Below are positions 8,157 through 17,635 of a stretch of 61,518 nucleotides of DNA, piece by piece. Origin of the DNA: Ignavibacterium sp. Its GTDB lineage: Bacteria > Bacteroidota > Ignavibacteria > Ignavibacteriales > Ignavibacteriaceae. The position numbers and the translations under genes are program-made. The notes beneath the pieces were generated by a model. That model ran no database searches and was not told the DNA's origin. It saw only the letters and a list, made by a program, of their open reading frames with translations. Numbering within the stretch: position 1 is the first letter of the stretch; every line of letters begins with the position of its first letter. The DNA lies in contig JAGXRK010000013.1 in assembly GCA_018335755.1 (NCBI GenBank), positions 1 to 61,518 on the forward strand. The letters are read 5' to 3'.

Positions 8157-9073
8157 AATTTTTAACTCAATTATTCTTTACTTTACTTTTTGTAAAAGGC
8201 TGTACGAATTTTAGTGATCTGGGTATTGAAAATGCTAATGATGCATATAACAAAAGATATTATCAAACAGCTATACATTATGCAAATCAGATACTTAGTG
8301 AGGATAGTCTTAATGCAGATGCCTTTCTCATACGCGGAAAATCTTACAGCAAATTAAATGAACGTGAACTTGCTTTGAAAGATATTAATTCGGCTCTCTA
8401 TTTAAATCCTGGATTTGAAACATATTATAACAGGGCCCTGGAAAATTTTTTAAACCAATACTACTCTAAAGCTGTTGAGGATTTTGACAGTGCGATTTTA
8501 TATAATGATAAAAACAGCGAAGTTTATTTCTCCCGGGCGTATACTAAATACCTTTTATCAGATATGGATGAAGCAATAAAAGATTACGAAAAAGTTATTG
8601 AGCTGGATTCTACATCTTTTAAAGCTTATATAAACATCGGGAACATACTTGGCTCACTTGGCTATGGAGAACAAGCGGTTGAAAAATTCACAAAAGCAAT
8701 TTCAATTGATCCTAATAATGCGGATGGATATTTCAATCGCGGCAATCAAAAACTATTAATGAACGATCTTGAAGGCGGAATAGAAGACCTGGAAAAATCC
8801 TTGTTGATTGATAATAAAAATGTTAATGCTTTATTTCTTCTTGCTGAACTAAAAATGAAAGCAAGCGATAATCTCGGGTCATTTGAAATTCTTAACAGAA
8901 TATTAAGTATTGAAGAAAATCCCAGAGCATTATTTATGCGTGGCTCAATCTATTTAAAGTTGGAAGACAGAACAAACGCTTGTTCCGATTTTAACCGTGC
9001 CGGTGAACTTGGATATTTTGATGCTTATGAAATGATAAATAAATACTGTGCTAAACCGAAAAAGAAAAAATAA
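8153..9073 (+). CDS. TPR-repeat lipoprotein
   Basis: The 306-residue protein starts with a lipoprotein signal (MKFLTQLFFTLLFVKGC, lipobox VKGC), so it is probably anchored in a membrane facing the periplasm. About seven tetratricopeptide repeats fill residues 28-290, for example AYINIGNILGSLGYGEQAVE and YFNRGNQKLLMNDLEGGIED. The tail is Lys-rich (PKKKK). TPR arrays act as protein-protein scaffolds; the partner is unknown. The start overlaps the preceding small ORF by 4 bp. Confidence 0.8.
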   Translation: MKFLTQLFFTLLFVKGCTNFSDLGIENANDAYNKRYYQTAIHYANQILSEDSLNADAFLIRGKSYSKLNERELALKDINSALYLNPGFETYYNRALENFLNQYYSKAVEDFDSAILYNDKNSEVYFSRAYTKYLLSDMDEAIKDYEKVIELDSTSFKAYINIGNILGSLGYGEQAVEKFTKAISIDPNNADGYFNRGNQKLLMNDLEGGIEDLEKSLLIDNKNVNALFLLAELKMKASDNLGSFEILNRILSIEENPRALFMRGSIYLKLEDRTNACSDFNRAGELGYFDAYEMINKYCAKPKKKK

Positions 9074-9191
9074 AACTTGCACTTTCTTGTTTAACGATAA
9101 TTCCCCTCAAATATAATTGAACCTTAAATCATATTAACTTATTTTTCACATCGAAAGAAAATATTTCTCTCTTCAATTCTAAGGTGATAAT

Positions 9192-11246
9192 ATGTTACGC
9201 CGATCGATAAACACATCTTTGCTTTTTATAATACTGCTTATTATTAATGTTCAGTTAATATTTTCTCAGGATACAACAAGAACCGTTGCTGCTCCGGGAA
9301 TAATTCATTACTCTATATCAGATCCTGCAGGTCCATTTTTTATTCAAATTCTTGAAATTGACTTAACTGTTCCCGGAAACAAACTCACTACCGCACTTGC
9401 AAAAGATAAACTTGGCAACGGTTTTGAGAGGACTTCTGCCTTGTCTTCACGAAAGAGCACCAGCGGCAATGTTGTTGTCGGGGCTGTTAACGGAGATTTT
9501 TATGGAATAAGCGCACCGAATGATCCTTATGGATTTCTAGCAAACTCGCAGATAATAAATTCAGAATATATTTTTGGAAGATCACACATCAGAAGTTCAT
9601 TTGGCGTTATTGATGATACAAAACCCGTTGTTCAGGTAATCAACTTTACAGGTACGGCAACAGCAACATCTCAGGTCACAAGAAGTATAACAGGATTTAA
9701 TTCACAGCGGGGGACTGATGCACTAATTCTATTCAATAATTATTTTGGCAGTACAACACTCACTAATCAATACGGGACAGAAGTTGAACTCCAGCCGGTT
9801 GATTCATTTGTAACCAATTCTAATATGCGTTTTGTTGTTTTAACAAAGCAGGATGGAGTTGGAAGCATGCTAATTCAACCGGGCAGATACATATTATCCG
9901 GTCACGGTGTAAATAAATCTTTCCTTGACCAATCCGTTTTTGTTAATGATACTATTACTATGTCTATTGGTACCTCTCCCGATCTTGGTAATGTTACTGC
10001 TTTAATAGGAGGCGGACCAAGACTAATAATTGATGGATTGTTACCTGCCACTTTTGTCGGGTTTGAAGGTTTTGGTTCAGATTTTGTTAATACAAAGCAT
10101 CCAAGAACAGCTGCCGGATATAACGAGGATAGTACCAAGGCATTTTTTGTAGTTGTTGATGGAAGACAGGCAGGTTTAAGTTTAGGAATGTCACTCGATG
10201 AACTGGCAAATTTAATGTTATCAATTGGCGCTTATAATGCTGTAAACCTTGACGGAGGTGGTTCCAGCACAATGGTTGTTCATAACCAGGTGGTAAACAG
10301 TCCTTCTGATCCCGGTGGCGAAAGATCAGTTGCTAATGCATTATTTGCAATTCGTGAAGTAGAAGTTTCAACCCCAGTGCTTCCGAACTTAATTCAGCCT
10401 GAAAACGGTGCCGTCAACCAGCGCGATACAATTGTTTTCATTTGGAATAAATCAGATTATGCTGCTGTCTATGATCTTCAGGTAAGCACAAATCCAAATT
10501 TTTCAACAAATATTATCATTAGTAAATCCATCATTATGGATACGATCTATACAGTTTCCGGATTTCATGGATTACAGAATTATTATTGGAGAGTTCGTGC
10601 AAAAAATGCTGTCGGCACGAGTGGATTTACTCAGGGGTATAGTTTTCAAACCGGCTTTCCTACCATTCCGGTGCTAATCTATCCGCCACACGCAACAACT
10701 AATGTATCAACATCGCCAACTCTGATTTGGGCAAAGGAAAGTGTTGCCGAATCCTATAGAGTTCAACTAGCTTTAGGAAGCACAATTATACCTGCAAATA
10801 CTATTTTGGATACAGTCGTAGTGCAGGATACAACTTTAGAGCTAAGCGGACTTGAACAAAACCGACTTCATTACTGGCGTGTTAATGCTTCAAATCAGTT
10901 TGGAAGCAGCGATTGGTCAGCTACAATAGGTTTCAAAACAGGTTTTGCCGTATCTGTTGATGAAAAGTCTGTTATTCCGGAAGAAACCTATCTGGAACAA
11001 AATTATCCAAACCCTTTTAACCCGGTTACAACCATTAAATTTTCACTGGAAGAAGATGATGAGATAATTTTAAAAGTCTATAATGCATTAGGCAGTGAAA
11101 TTGAAACACTTGCAGAGGGAGGTTTTTCTCGCGGGTCTCATTCTGTTGATTGGAATGCTGCAGATTATTCCAGCGGAATTTATTTTTATACCATGATTAT
11201 TGGAGGCGGAAAAACTTTTACAAGAAGAATGGTGCTGATAAAATAA
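9192..11246 (+). CDS. Type IX-secreted phosphodiester glycosidase (NAGPA domain) with FN3 modules
   Basis: The 684-residue protein has a signal peptide ending about FSQ (residue 26). A phosphodiester glycosidase/NAGPA-like domain covers about 60-385, marked by VVGAVNGDFYG, ALIGGGPRLI and AVNLDGGGSSTMVV. Two fibronectin III-like modules follow (about 395-590; each has a YYWRV or HYWRV strand). The end is a type IX sorting domain (NYPNPFNPVTTIKFS ... SGIYFYTM ... RRMVLIK). Relatives cleave GlcNAc-1-phosphodiesters, which suggests a cell-surface glycoconjugate substrate. The ATG has AAGGTG upstream. It is a single-gene unit, convergent with 11247-11735. Confidence 0.85.
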   Translation: MLRRSINTSLLFIILLIINVQLIFSQDTTRTVAAPGIIHYSISDPAGPFFIQILEIDLTVPGNKLTTALAKDKLGNGFERTSALSSRKSTSGNVVVGAVNGDFYGISAPNDPYGFLANSQIINSEYIFGRSHIRSSFGVIDDTKPVVQVINFTGTATATSQVTRSITGFNSQRGTDALILFNNYFGSTTLTNQYGTEVELQPVDSFVTNSNMRFVVLTKQDGVGSMLIQPGRYILSGHGVNKSFLDQSVFVNDTITMSIGTSPDLGNVTALIGGGPRLIIDGLLPATFVGFEGFGSDFVNTKHPRTAAGYNEDSTKAFFVVVDGRQAGLSLGMSLDELANLMLSIGAYNAVNLDGGGSSTMVVHNQVVNSPSDPGGERSVANALFAIREVEVSTPVLPNLIQPENGAVNQRDTIVFIWNKSDYAAVYDLQVSTNPNFSTNIIISKSIIMDTIYTVSGFHGLQNYYWRVRAKNAVGTSGFTQGYSFQTGFPTIPVLIYPPHATTNVSTSPTLIWAKESVAESYRVQLALGSTIIPANTILDTVVVQDTTLELSGLEQNRLHYWRVNASNQFGSSDWSATIGFKTGFAVSVDEKSVIPEETYLEQNYPNPFNPVTTIKFSLEEDDEIILKVYNALGSEIETLAEGGFSRGSHSVDWNAADYSSGIYFYTMIIGGGKTFTRRMVLIK

Positions 11247-11735
11247 TTATTTTAGAAAATCTCTGATGGTTTTTATTTTATCCTCCATCACTTCTTTATT
11301 TTGAAGCCAGAGTATTGAAAGGGGAATAAGTTTGCCTGTTTTCAACTCTGCTTCAACTCTGTAAACAGGGTCACCATCAGTATCTGTACTTTTTGTTAAT
11401 ACAATATCTTTTATTTCATTCAACCCATATTCTTCTTTTTGATTTCTGAATAAACCGGTTCTTGTTATTATTAGTTTATTATTTCCTCTGTCGAATAAAA
11501 TACCTGAACCGGGATTCTGATAAATGAGATATACTCCGGCTAAAAAACCTCCCAGGGAAATTATCCACGCTCCAAGCTTCTCAAGATTGGATAGTTCGTC
11601 CAGATTTTGAAACATACCCAAAAGTCCTGATATAAAAATGCCGCCCATAATTATGAAGAATAAGCCAAATATCCATAAACATCCGGCTGAGTCAGTTAGT
11701 TTTAATTCTGTTGAATTTTGTTCTGCTATTTTCAA
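11247..11735 (-). CDS. Hypothetical membrane protein, 162 aa
   Basis: A short polar N-terminus is followed by two transmembrane helices (about residues 18-42 and 52-69) and a soluble beta-rich C-terminus (about 75-162) containing ILFDRGNNKLIITRTGLF. That part reads like a PH-type beta barrel, but the assignment is tentative. Likely an inner-membrane protein. Its stop abuts the convergent glycosidase gene. Confidence 0.6.
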   Translation of the reverse strand: MKIAEQNSTELKLTDSAGCLWIFGLFFIIMGGIFISGLLGMFQNLDELSNLEKLGAWIISLGGFLAGVYLIYQNPGSGILFDRGNNKLIITRTGLFRNQKEEYGLNEIKDIVLTKSTDTDGDPVYRVEAELKTGKLIPLSILWLQNKEVMEDKIKTIRDFLK

Positions 11736-11775
11736 AAGATATCTTTACTATAATAAATACATTGTTAGAACAGAA

Positions 11776-11940
11776 CTATACAACAAAGGTTCTAATGAAT
11801 TCACCCAGATAGTAAGGCCATACAAGAATAGCCAGAAAGCCCTTAAAGAAAGTAAGCTCAAGAAAACCTATTGTAAATAACCAGCCGATGAACCATAATG
11901 GTCCCATAATTCCAGCTACTTCAACTTTTTTACTAGCCAT
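11776..11940 (-). CDS. Small membrane protein, 54 aa
   Basis: The 54-codon frame begins MASKKVEVAGIMGPLWFIGW and ends GEFIRTFVV. One or two hydrophobic helices carry aromatic residues (WFIGWLFTIGFLEL, FLAILVWPYYLG). GGAGG lies 5 nt before the ATG at 11940; an adjacent upstream ATG (11943) is too close to that site. The strong ribosome site and membrane-like composition argue for a real gene. Function unknown; it may be an inner-membrane small protein. Confidence 0.6.
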   Translation of the reverse strand: MASKKVEVAGIMGPLWFIGWLFTIGFLELTFFKGFLAILVWPYYLGEFIRTFVV

Positions 11941-12004
11941 CATTACCTCCGATAGTATTAAATTTTTTGTTGCAGGGAAAGTTAAGAAAAGGATTAAATG
12001 ATTA

Positions 12005-12036
12005 GAAATAAAAAAGGCGTCATAAAAGACGCCTTA
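12005..12036 (-). terminator. Rho-independent terminator of the RRM protein gene
   Basis: On the minus strand AAGGCGTC (28-35 of the 12000 block) pairs with GACGCCTT (14-21), loop TTTTAT, followed by TTTTTATTTC. It lies about 25 nt after the stop of the RRM gene at 12060. Confidence 0.8.
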
Positions 12037-12059
12037 TCGGAAAAATATTTTTTTATATC

Positions 12060-12311
12060 TTAGTTACGCGGATTAGCTTTATTAACAACGATATTTCTAC
12101 CTTTTAATTCCGAATTATTTAATGCGTTAATAGCATTAGTTGCTTCTGTATCAGTCTCCATTTCAACAAATCCAAAACCTCTTGATCTGCCAGTATCGCG
12201 ATCTTTAACGATATTAGCCGAAACAACGTTTCCGTGTGCTTCAAATGTTTGCTGTAAAGTGTTGTCATCAACTGACCAGGGGAGTGATCCCACAAATAAC
12301 TTAGTACTCAC
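12060..12311 (-). CDS. RRM-domain RNA-binding protein, 83 aa
   Basis: A single RNA recognition motif: RNP2 is LFVGSLPW (residues 5-12) and RNP1 is RGFGFVEM (about 44-51). Both aromatic RNA-stacking positions are present. The start is GTG at 12311 with GAGG 5 nt upstream. Bacterial single-RRM proteins of this size are found in cyanobacteria and Bacteroidota and are often linked to cold or RNA-structure responses; the role here is inferred. It is the second of two same-strand RRM genes 184 nt apart. Confidence 0.88.
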   Translation of the reverse strand: MSTKLFVGSLPWSVDDNTLQQTFEAHGNVVSANIVKDRDTGRSRGFGFVEMETDTEATNAINALNNSELKGRNIVVNKANPRN

Positions 12312-12337
12312 TAGAACCTCTAAAAAATTAGTAAATA

Positions 12338-12362
12338 AATAAAAACCGGCATAAGCCGGTCA
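12338..12362 (-). terminator. Hairpin between the two RRM genes (terminator or leader element)
   Basis: ACCGGC (12345-12350) and GCCGGT (12355-12360) form a 6-bp stem with an ATAA loop; on the minus strand it is followed by TTTTTATTTATTT. It can end the transcript of the RRM gene at 12496, or act in the leader of the gene at 12311, about 27 nt downstream. A second, looser stem (GCCGGAA/TTCCGGC) lies at 12447-12476. Confidence 0.55.
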
Positions 12363-12495
12363 ACAAAAGTATATATAAAAATTGGTATAACCTAATTAAT
12401 AATTCTCCAAAACAGAATGGAGGAGCTAAAAATATGAAGAAATAGCCGGAAGAAGTACATTTATTCTAATTCCGGCATTAAATCTAAATTTTTAC

Positions 12496-12825
12496 TTAGA
12501 ATCGGCGTTTGTTTTGATTGAAACCACCGCCGCCACCTCTGCCGCCAGGTTTTCTACCGCCGCCGCCGCCCGGTCTTCTACCTTCTCTTGGTCGGGCTTC
12601 GTTAACTACAAGTTTTTTACCTTTTAGTTCAAAAGTGTTTATTTCTTTAATAGCTTTTTGCGCTTCTGCTAGTCCGGGCATTTCGATAAAACCGAAACCT
12701 TTGGATTGCTGAGAAAACATATCCCTGATTATTTTAACTTCCCTTACCTGACCATGTTGTGAAAATAGATTCATTAAATCTTCTTCACTAACGTCCTGTG
12801 CAAGGTTACCTACGAAAATGTTCAT
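12496..12825 (-). CDS. RRM-domain RNA-binding protein with Gly/Arg-rich tail, 109 aa
   Basis: RNP2 is IFVGNLAQ (residues 3-10) and RNP1 is KGFGFIEM (about 42-49). After residue 80 the protein becomes a Gly/Arg-rich, RGG-like tail (PGGGGGRKPGGRGGGGG) ending NQNKRRF. This layout resembles plant and cyanobacterial glycine-rich RNA-binding proteins. The ATG has AAGGAG upstream. Codons for the tail are GC-rich relative to the neighbourhood. Likely binds RNA non-specifically as a chaperone. Confidence 0.88.
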   Translation of the reverse strand: MNIFVGNLAQDVSEEDLMNLFSQHGQVREVKIIRDMFSQQSKGFGFIEMPGLAEAQKAIKEINTFELKGKKLVVNEARPREGRRPGGGGGRKPGGRGGGGGFNQNKRRF

Positions 12826-13031
12826 TTAGAACTCCTTAATATGAATTGAATAAAAAATTTGGGCAATAACATAATTGCCGCAGTTTCCTGTGGATTAAAA
12901 AATCGAATGGAATTTGAAGGGTATTCTGATTTTTTAGCAGGCAGTACAAATTTATTGATTTATTTGTTATTAACAAACCTATTTTTACATATCGTTTTGG
13001 TTTAATATTCAAATAAAACAAGGAAATTCAA

Positions 13032-13430
13032 ATGGGAATAGATGTTACAACTCCAGCTTTGTTGTTTCCGGCAATAACTTTGCTGCTGCTTGCTTATACA
13101 AATAGATTTTTAACTCTGGCAACTTTAATAAGAAATCTGCACTCGAATTATAAAACTAACCCGGATAATATTTTATTGGGTCAGATTGAAAACCTGCGCA
13201 AACGGGCACACCTGATCAAGCATATGCAGGGCGTTGGTGTTGCAAGTCTTGTTTTGTGTGTGTTATGTATGTTTTTACTTTTTGCCGGTCAGGAAGATTT
13301 AGGAAAAATTACTTTTGGATTAAGCATAGTTGTACTATTAATATCATTACTACTTTCGCTAAGAGAAATTGCGATCTCTGTTGATGCCCTTGAATTGCAC
13401 TTGAGCGATATTGAAAAACCGGGAAAATAA
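13032..13430 (+). CDS. DUF2721 family membrane protein
   Basis: The 132-residue protein has an N-terminal hydrophobic helix (LLFPAITLLLLAYTNRFL, residues 10-28), a basic cytoplasmic stretch containing ENLRKRAHLIKHMQ, and two further helices (about 70-88, 92-110). This layout matches DUF2721. Function unknown. AAGGAAA precedes the ATG. It is convergent with metH, 11 nt away. Confidence 0.75.
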   Translation: MGIDVTTPALLFPAITLLLLAYTNRFLTLATLIRNLHSNYKTNPDNILLGQIENLRKRAHLIKHMQGVGVASLVLCVLCMFLLFAGQEDLGKITFGLSIVVLLISLLLSLREIAISVDALELHLSDIEKPGK

Positions 13431-13441
13431 TTAGCTGCTAT

Positions 13442-16400
13442 TTAATAATTGAGAATTGGACTAAGCCATCTCTCGATTTCCTCAACGCTCATTCCTTTAC
13501 GACGGTGGTAGTCAAGCACCTGGTCTTTGCTAATTTTCCCAACCGTGAAATATTTTGACGAAGGATGAGAGAAGTATAATCCGCTGACACTTGCGGCGGG
13601 ATACATTGCCATACTCTCAGTAAGTCTTATGCCTGTAATCTTCTCAGTATCCAGTAGTGAAAAGATAATCGATTTTTCAGTATGATCAGGTTGAGCCGGA
13701 TATCCGGGTGCCGGACGAATTCCAATATATTTTTCTTTAATCAAGTCTTCATTTGAAAAGTTTTCATTGGAAGTATATCCCCAGTACTCTTTTCTAACAA
13801 GTTCGTGAAGATGTTCTGCGAATGCCTCTGCGAGTCTGTCAGCAATTGCTTTAATCATAATGCTACTGTAATCGTCATGCTCTTTTTCAAATTGCTCAAC
13901 AAGTTTTTCGATTCCGATACCGGCAGTTACGGCAAACATTCCGATGTAATCTTTGACTCCTGTCTCTTTCGGAGCAATAAAATCTGCAAGCGCAATATTG
14001 GGTTCATCTTTAGATTTTTGTATTTGCTGCCTGATTGTGTGCAGAACTCTTTTAACTCCGTTTCTTGATTCATCGGTATAAATTTCAATATCATCAATTC
14101 CCACACAATTAGCGGGAAATAAACCCACCACTCCATTTGCAGTGAGAAGTTTCTCTTTGATTACTATATCAAGAAGTTTATTTGCATCATCAAAAAGTTT
14201 TTTTGCTTCAGTACCAATATTTTCATCATCAAATATTGATGGATACTTTCCTTTCAATTCCCATGTAATAAAAAATGGTGTCCAGTCAATAGACTTTCTT
14301 AAAGTAGTTAGAGGATAATTTTTGAGAGTAGTTATTCCGCTTTTATTTGGTTTTTTAATTACAGTTTTGACCCAGTCAATTTTAAGTCTGTTTTCCCTTG
14401 CTCGTTCAAGTGTAATATAGTTCTTATCAGATTTTTTCTTTGCATAATCCTCTCTAAGTTGAGAATATTCATTTCTATAAGACTGAATAAACTTTTCTCG
14501 TTCATCTTTATTTTCATTAAGAAGGTTTGAAACTACAGGCACACTTCGTGAAGCATCAAGAACATGAATCACCGCACCACTGTAATTTGGTTCAATCTTT
14601 ACAGCGGTGTGTATGCGTGATGTTGTTGCGCCGCCAATTAACAGAGGAAGATTCATACCGCGCCTCTCCATTTCTTTTGCGACGTGAACCATTTCATCAA
14701 GCGATGGTGTAATTAATCCGCTCAGACCAATTACATCAACTTTTTCAGCAATTGCCGACTGCAGAATTTTTTCAGTGTGAACCATAACACCAAGGTCGAT
14801 CACATTATAGTTGTTGCAGCCAAGCACAACACCAACAATATTTTTACCTATGTCGTGAACATCGCCCTTTACAGTAGCAAGCAAAACACGCTTAGAACCA
14901 GAGCCAGCCCAAGCCCCCTCTAAATCTCCCCCTAAGGGGGAGACTTTTTGATCAGATTCGTATTCAGACAATTTATGAGACTTTTGTTTGCTTACCATTT
15001 CAATAATTTCATTTATAACTTTTTCTGAATCCGTTGTAACTTGTTTATTTGTAAATCTTATAACTTTAAATCCTTTGGATTCCAACCACAGGGTTCTAAG
15101 TTCATCGGACTCCTGATTATCTGGTAATTGATGAATTTTACCATCGAGTTCAATAACAAGCATTCTATCCAAGCAAACAAAATCTGCGATATACTGGCCA
15201 ATAATATGTTGTCTTCTGAATTTAAAATTTTCAAGCTGTTTGGATTTTAAAAACTCCCAGATTATTAATTCTGCTTTTGTAGGATTATCACGATGTTTGT
15301 TTGCATAATCTTTTAGTTTACTATACAAAGATGGATCTGCAGTTGCCCATTTAAAATTCATTTGCTCCCCTTCCTTTAGGGAAGGGGCTGGGGGATGGGC
15401 TTTTTTAATAAATGGCTCAAGTATTGCCACTGCTTTCTTCATCACCCTTGCACTTTTTACCACCTGAGGCAGAAACATCTTTCCGGCACCAAACAAATCA
15501 CCGACGACATTCATTCCTGCCATCAAGGGACCTTCAATCACTTCAATTGGTTGCGGGTATTTTAATCTTACTTCTTCAATGTCCTCATCGATAAAGTCAG
15601 TGATTCCTTTTATTAGAGCGTGTTTAAGTCTTTCTTCAACAGATAAATTTCGCCATTCATCTTTTTTATCTTCGGACTTATCTTTTTTCTTAATTGATTC
15701 AGCAAACTCAATTAATCTTTCGGTGGCATCCTGTCTTCTGTTAAGAATAACATCCTCAACTTTTTCTAAAAGTTCTTTTGGAATTTCTTCATATACTTCA
15801 AGTTGTCCGGCATTTACAATTCCCATATCCATTCCGGCTTTTATTGCGTGGAACAGAAATGCAGAATGCATCGCTTCTCTTACAACATCATTTCCTCTGA
15901 AAGAAAAGGAAAGGTTACTTACACCGCCACTGACTTTTGCAAAAGGAAGATTCTGTTTTATCCATCTCGTTGCGTCAATATAATCAACTGCATAATTATT
16001 ATGCTCTTCAATGCCGGTTGCAATAGCGAGTATGTTGGGATCAAATATTATATCCTGCGGCGGGAAACCAATTTGTTTTGTAAGAATATCATAAGCCCGT
16101 TTGCAGATTTCAATTCTGCGCTTAAAAGTATCAGCCTGTCCTTTTTCATCAAAAGCCATTACAATAACTGCAGCACCGTAACTTAGAACTTTTCTAGCCT
16201 GTTCTTTAAATGCTTCTTCACCTTCCTTTAGTGAAATAGAATTAACAATTCCTTTTCCCTGAAGACATTTCAACCCGGCTTCAATAACACTCCATTTTGA
16301 TGAGTCAATCATTATTGGAAGTTTTGCAATATCCGGTTCAGCTTCTAAAAGGTTCAGGAACTTACTCATTACTGCTTCTGAGTCAAGCATTCCTTCATCC

Positions 16401-17608
16401 ATGTTAACATCAAGAACCTGAGCTCCGCCTTCAACCTGATCCCGGGCAACAGAAAGGGCCTCATCATACTTATTGTCTTTAATAAGACGGGCAAATTTTT
16501 TAGAACCTGTTACGTTTGTACGCTCACCGATGTTCATAAAATTAGAATCCGGACGCTGAATTACCGGCTCAAGTCCGCTCAATCTTAAATATGGTTCTTG
16601 CTGTTTTAAGATTCTTGGTTCATAGTTCTTAACAATCCCATTAATCTCTCTTATGTGATCCGGAGTGGTTCCGCAGCAGCCGCCAACAATATTTACAAAA
16701 CCCCTTTTCAGAAAATCTTCAAGAACTCCCGCCATTGTTTGCGGGGTTTCGTCATAGCCGCCCATTTCATTTGGCAATCCGGCGTTTGGATAAACAGATA
16801 AAAATTTGTCTGACACATTTGAAAGGTCTTCTACAAATGGCCTCATTTGTTTTGCACCAAGAGCACAATTCAAACCTACGCTAAATAGATTTTTTGTGTG
16901 AGAAACTGAAATGTAAAAAGCCTCAACAGTTTGTCCTGACAAAGTCCTTCCGCTCTGATCAACTATTGTTCCCGATATCATTACTGGAATATCAAGAGAT
17001 TTTTCAGTAATTAATTTTTCTACTCCCAATATTGCCGCTTTTGCATTAAGAGTATCAAATATCGTCTCAATAAGTATTATATCTGCACCGCCATCAACTA
17101 ATCCTTTGGCCGCATGATAATAAGCATTGGCCACTTCATCGAAAGTTACTGCACGATAACCGGGGTCATTTACATTTGGGGAGAGGGATAAGGTTTTATT
17201 TGTTGGTCCAAGTGCGCCCGCAACAAATCTGGGTTTAGATTTACCCATCCTGTTAAACTCATCCGCAACTTCTTTTGCAATTTTAGCTGATTCATAATTC
17301 AGTTCATAAGCAAGATCCTGCAGATGGTAATCAGCCTGAGAAATTATATTTGCGTTAAAGGTATTTGTCTCAACAATATCAGCACCGGCGTTAAAATATG
17401 CACGATGAATTCCCTTTATAATTTCAGGCTGTGTTATTGAAAGAAGATCGTTATTTCCCTTTAAATCGTGAGGATAATCCTTAAACCTTTCATTACGAAA
17501 ATCATTCTCTGTCAAATTATGACGCTGGATCATGGTTCCCATTGCGCCGTCAATAACAAGGATTCTTTCTGATAATATTGTTTTTAGCTGCTCTGTTGTT
17601 ACAGACAT
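13442..17608 (-). CDS. metH: Cobalamin-dependent methionine synthase with an in-frame DUF559 nuclease insertion
   Basis: The 1388-residue protein transfers the methyl of 5-methyl-THF to homocysteine through B12. Domains in order: homocysteine-binding (1-325, zinc ligands in GLNCALG and GGCCGTTP), pterin-binding (about 355-640, [11 protein letters not shown]), B12 cap, B12-binding with the base-off motif [11 protein letters not shown] near residue 917, and the AdoMet activation domain at the C-terminus ([12 protein letters not shown]). Between the cap (PFIKK, about 736) and the B12 fold ([13 protein letters not shown]) lie about 165 extra residues that are a DUF559 domain. Without them the length is about 1223, normal for MetH. 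No stop or frameshift is present, so the synthase may still work. It starts 27 nt after the hemN stop and closes the hem operon. Confidence 0.93.
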   Translation of the reverse strand: MSVTTEQLKTILSERILVIDGAMGTMIQRHNLTENDFRNERFKDYPHDLKGNNDLLSITQPEIIKGIHRAYFNAGADIVETNTFNANIISQADYHLQDLAYELNYESAKIAKEVADEFNRMGKSKPRFVAGALGPTNKTLSLSPNVNDPGYRAVTFDEVANAYYHAAKGLVDGGADIILIETIFDTLNAKAAILGVEKLITEKSLDIPVMISGTIVDQSGRTLSGQTVEAFYISVSHTKNLFSVGLNCALGAKQMRPFVEDLSNVSDKFLSVYPNAGLPNEMGGYDETPQTMAGVLEDFLKRGFVNIVGGCCGTTPDHIREINGIVKNYEPRILKQQEPYLRLSGLEPVIQRPDSNFMNIGERTNVTGSKKFARLIKDNKYDEALSVARDQVEGGAQVLDVNMDEGMLDSEAVMSKFLNLLEAEPDIAKLPIMIDSSKWSVIEAGLKCLQGKGIVNSISLKEGEEAFKEQARKVLSYGAAVIVMAFDEKGQADTFKRRIEICKRAYDILTKQIGFPPQDIIFDPNILAIATGIEEHNNYAVDYIDATRWIKQNLPFAKVSGGVSNLSFSFRGNDVVREAMHSAFLFHAIKAGMDMGIVNAGQLEVYEEIPKELLEKVEDVILNRRQDATERLIEFAESIKKKDKSEDKKDEWRNLSVEERLKHALIKGITDFIDEDIEEVRLKYPQPIEVIEGPLMAGMNVVGDLFGAGKMFLPQVVKSARVMKKAVAILEPFIKKAHPPAPSLKEGEQMNFKWATADPSLYSKLKDYANKHRDNPTKAELIIWEFLKSKQLENFKFRRQHIIGQYIADFVCLDRMLVIELDGKIHQLPDNQESDELRTLWLESKGFKVIRFTNKQVTTDSEKVINEIIEMVSKQKSHKLSEYESDQKVSPLGGDLEGAWAGSGSKRVLLATVKGDVHDIGKNIVGVVLGCNNYNVIDLGVMVHTEKILQSAIAEKVDVIGLSGLITPSLDEMVHVAKEMERRGMNLPLLIGGATTSRIHTAVKIEPNYSGAVIHVLDASRSVPVVSNLLNENKDEREKFIQSYRNEYSQLREDYAKKKSDKNYITLERARENRLKIDWVKTVIKKPNKSGITTLKNYPLTTLRKSIDWTPFFITWELKGKYPSIFDDENIGTEAKKLFDDANKLLDIVIKEKLLTANGVVGLFPANCVGIDDIEIYTDESRNGVKRVLHTIRQQIQKSKDEPNIALADFIAPKETGVKDYIGMFAVTAGIGIEKLVEQFEKEHDDYSSIMIKAIADRLAEAFAEHLHELVRKEYWGYTSNENFSNEDLIKEKYIGIRPAPGYPAQPDHTEKSIIFSLLDTEKITGIRLTESMAMYPAASVSGLYFSHPSSKYFTVGKISKDQVLDYHRRKGMSVEEIERWLSPILNY
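14905..15400. mobile_element. DUF559 nuclease element inserted in metH, with hairpin repeats at both ends
   Basis: About 495 bp with no counterpart in ordinary metH genes. In the metH sense it starts with a GC-rich repeat (stem CCCCTTCC/GGAAGGGG at 15367-15374/15380-15387), read as [12 protein letters not shown] complete DUF559 domain follows: [41 protein letters not shown], then FKVIRF. It ends in a second repeat (stem TCTCCCCC/GGGGGAGA at 14925-14932/14936-14943), read as [11 protein letters not shown]. The Asp in IADF and the Glu in IELDG, the expected catalytic positions, are intact. The insertion keeps the frame. An internal ATG (15359-15361) sits 3 nt after a GGGGAG stretch and could start a free nuclease. 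Confidence 0.85.
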
Positions 17609-17635
17609 AAACTCTCTAACTTGTTAATAAAATAA

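Noticed and set aside
12518..12712. Proline-rich plus-strand frame opposite the RRM gene
   Set aside because: The proline runs are the complement of the Gly/Arg-rich tail codons of the RRM protein.
15579..15983. 134-codon plus-strand frame opposite metH
   Set aside because: It is antisense to conserved MetH codons, has a Ser-rich low-information product and no ribosome site; it is a shadow frame.
13442..17608. metH as a pseudogene or a mis-assembly
   Set aside because: The frame is continuous over 1388 codons, all catalytic motifs are present on both sides, and the insert is an intact recognised domain with repeat ends. A chimera cannot be fully excluded without reads.
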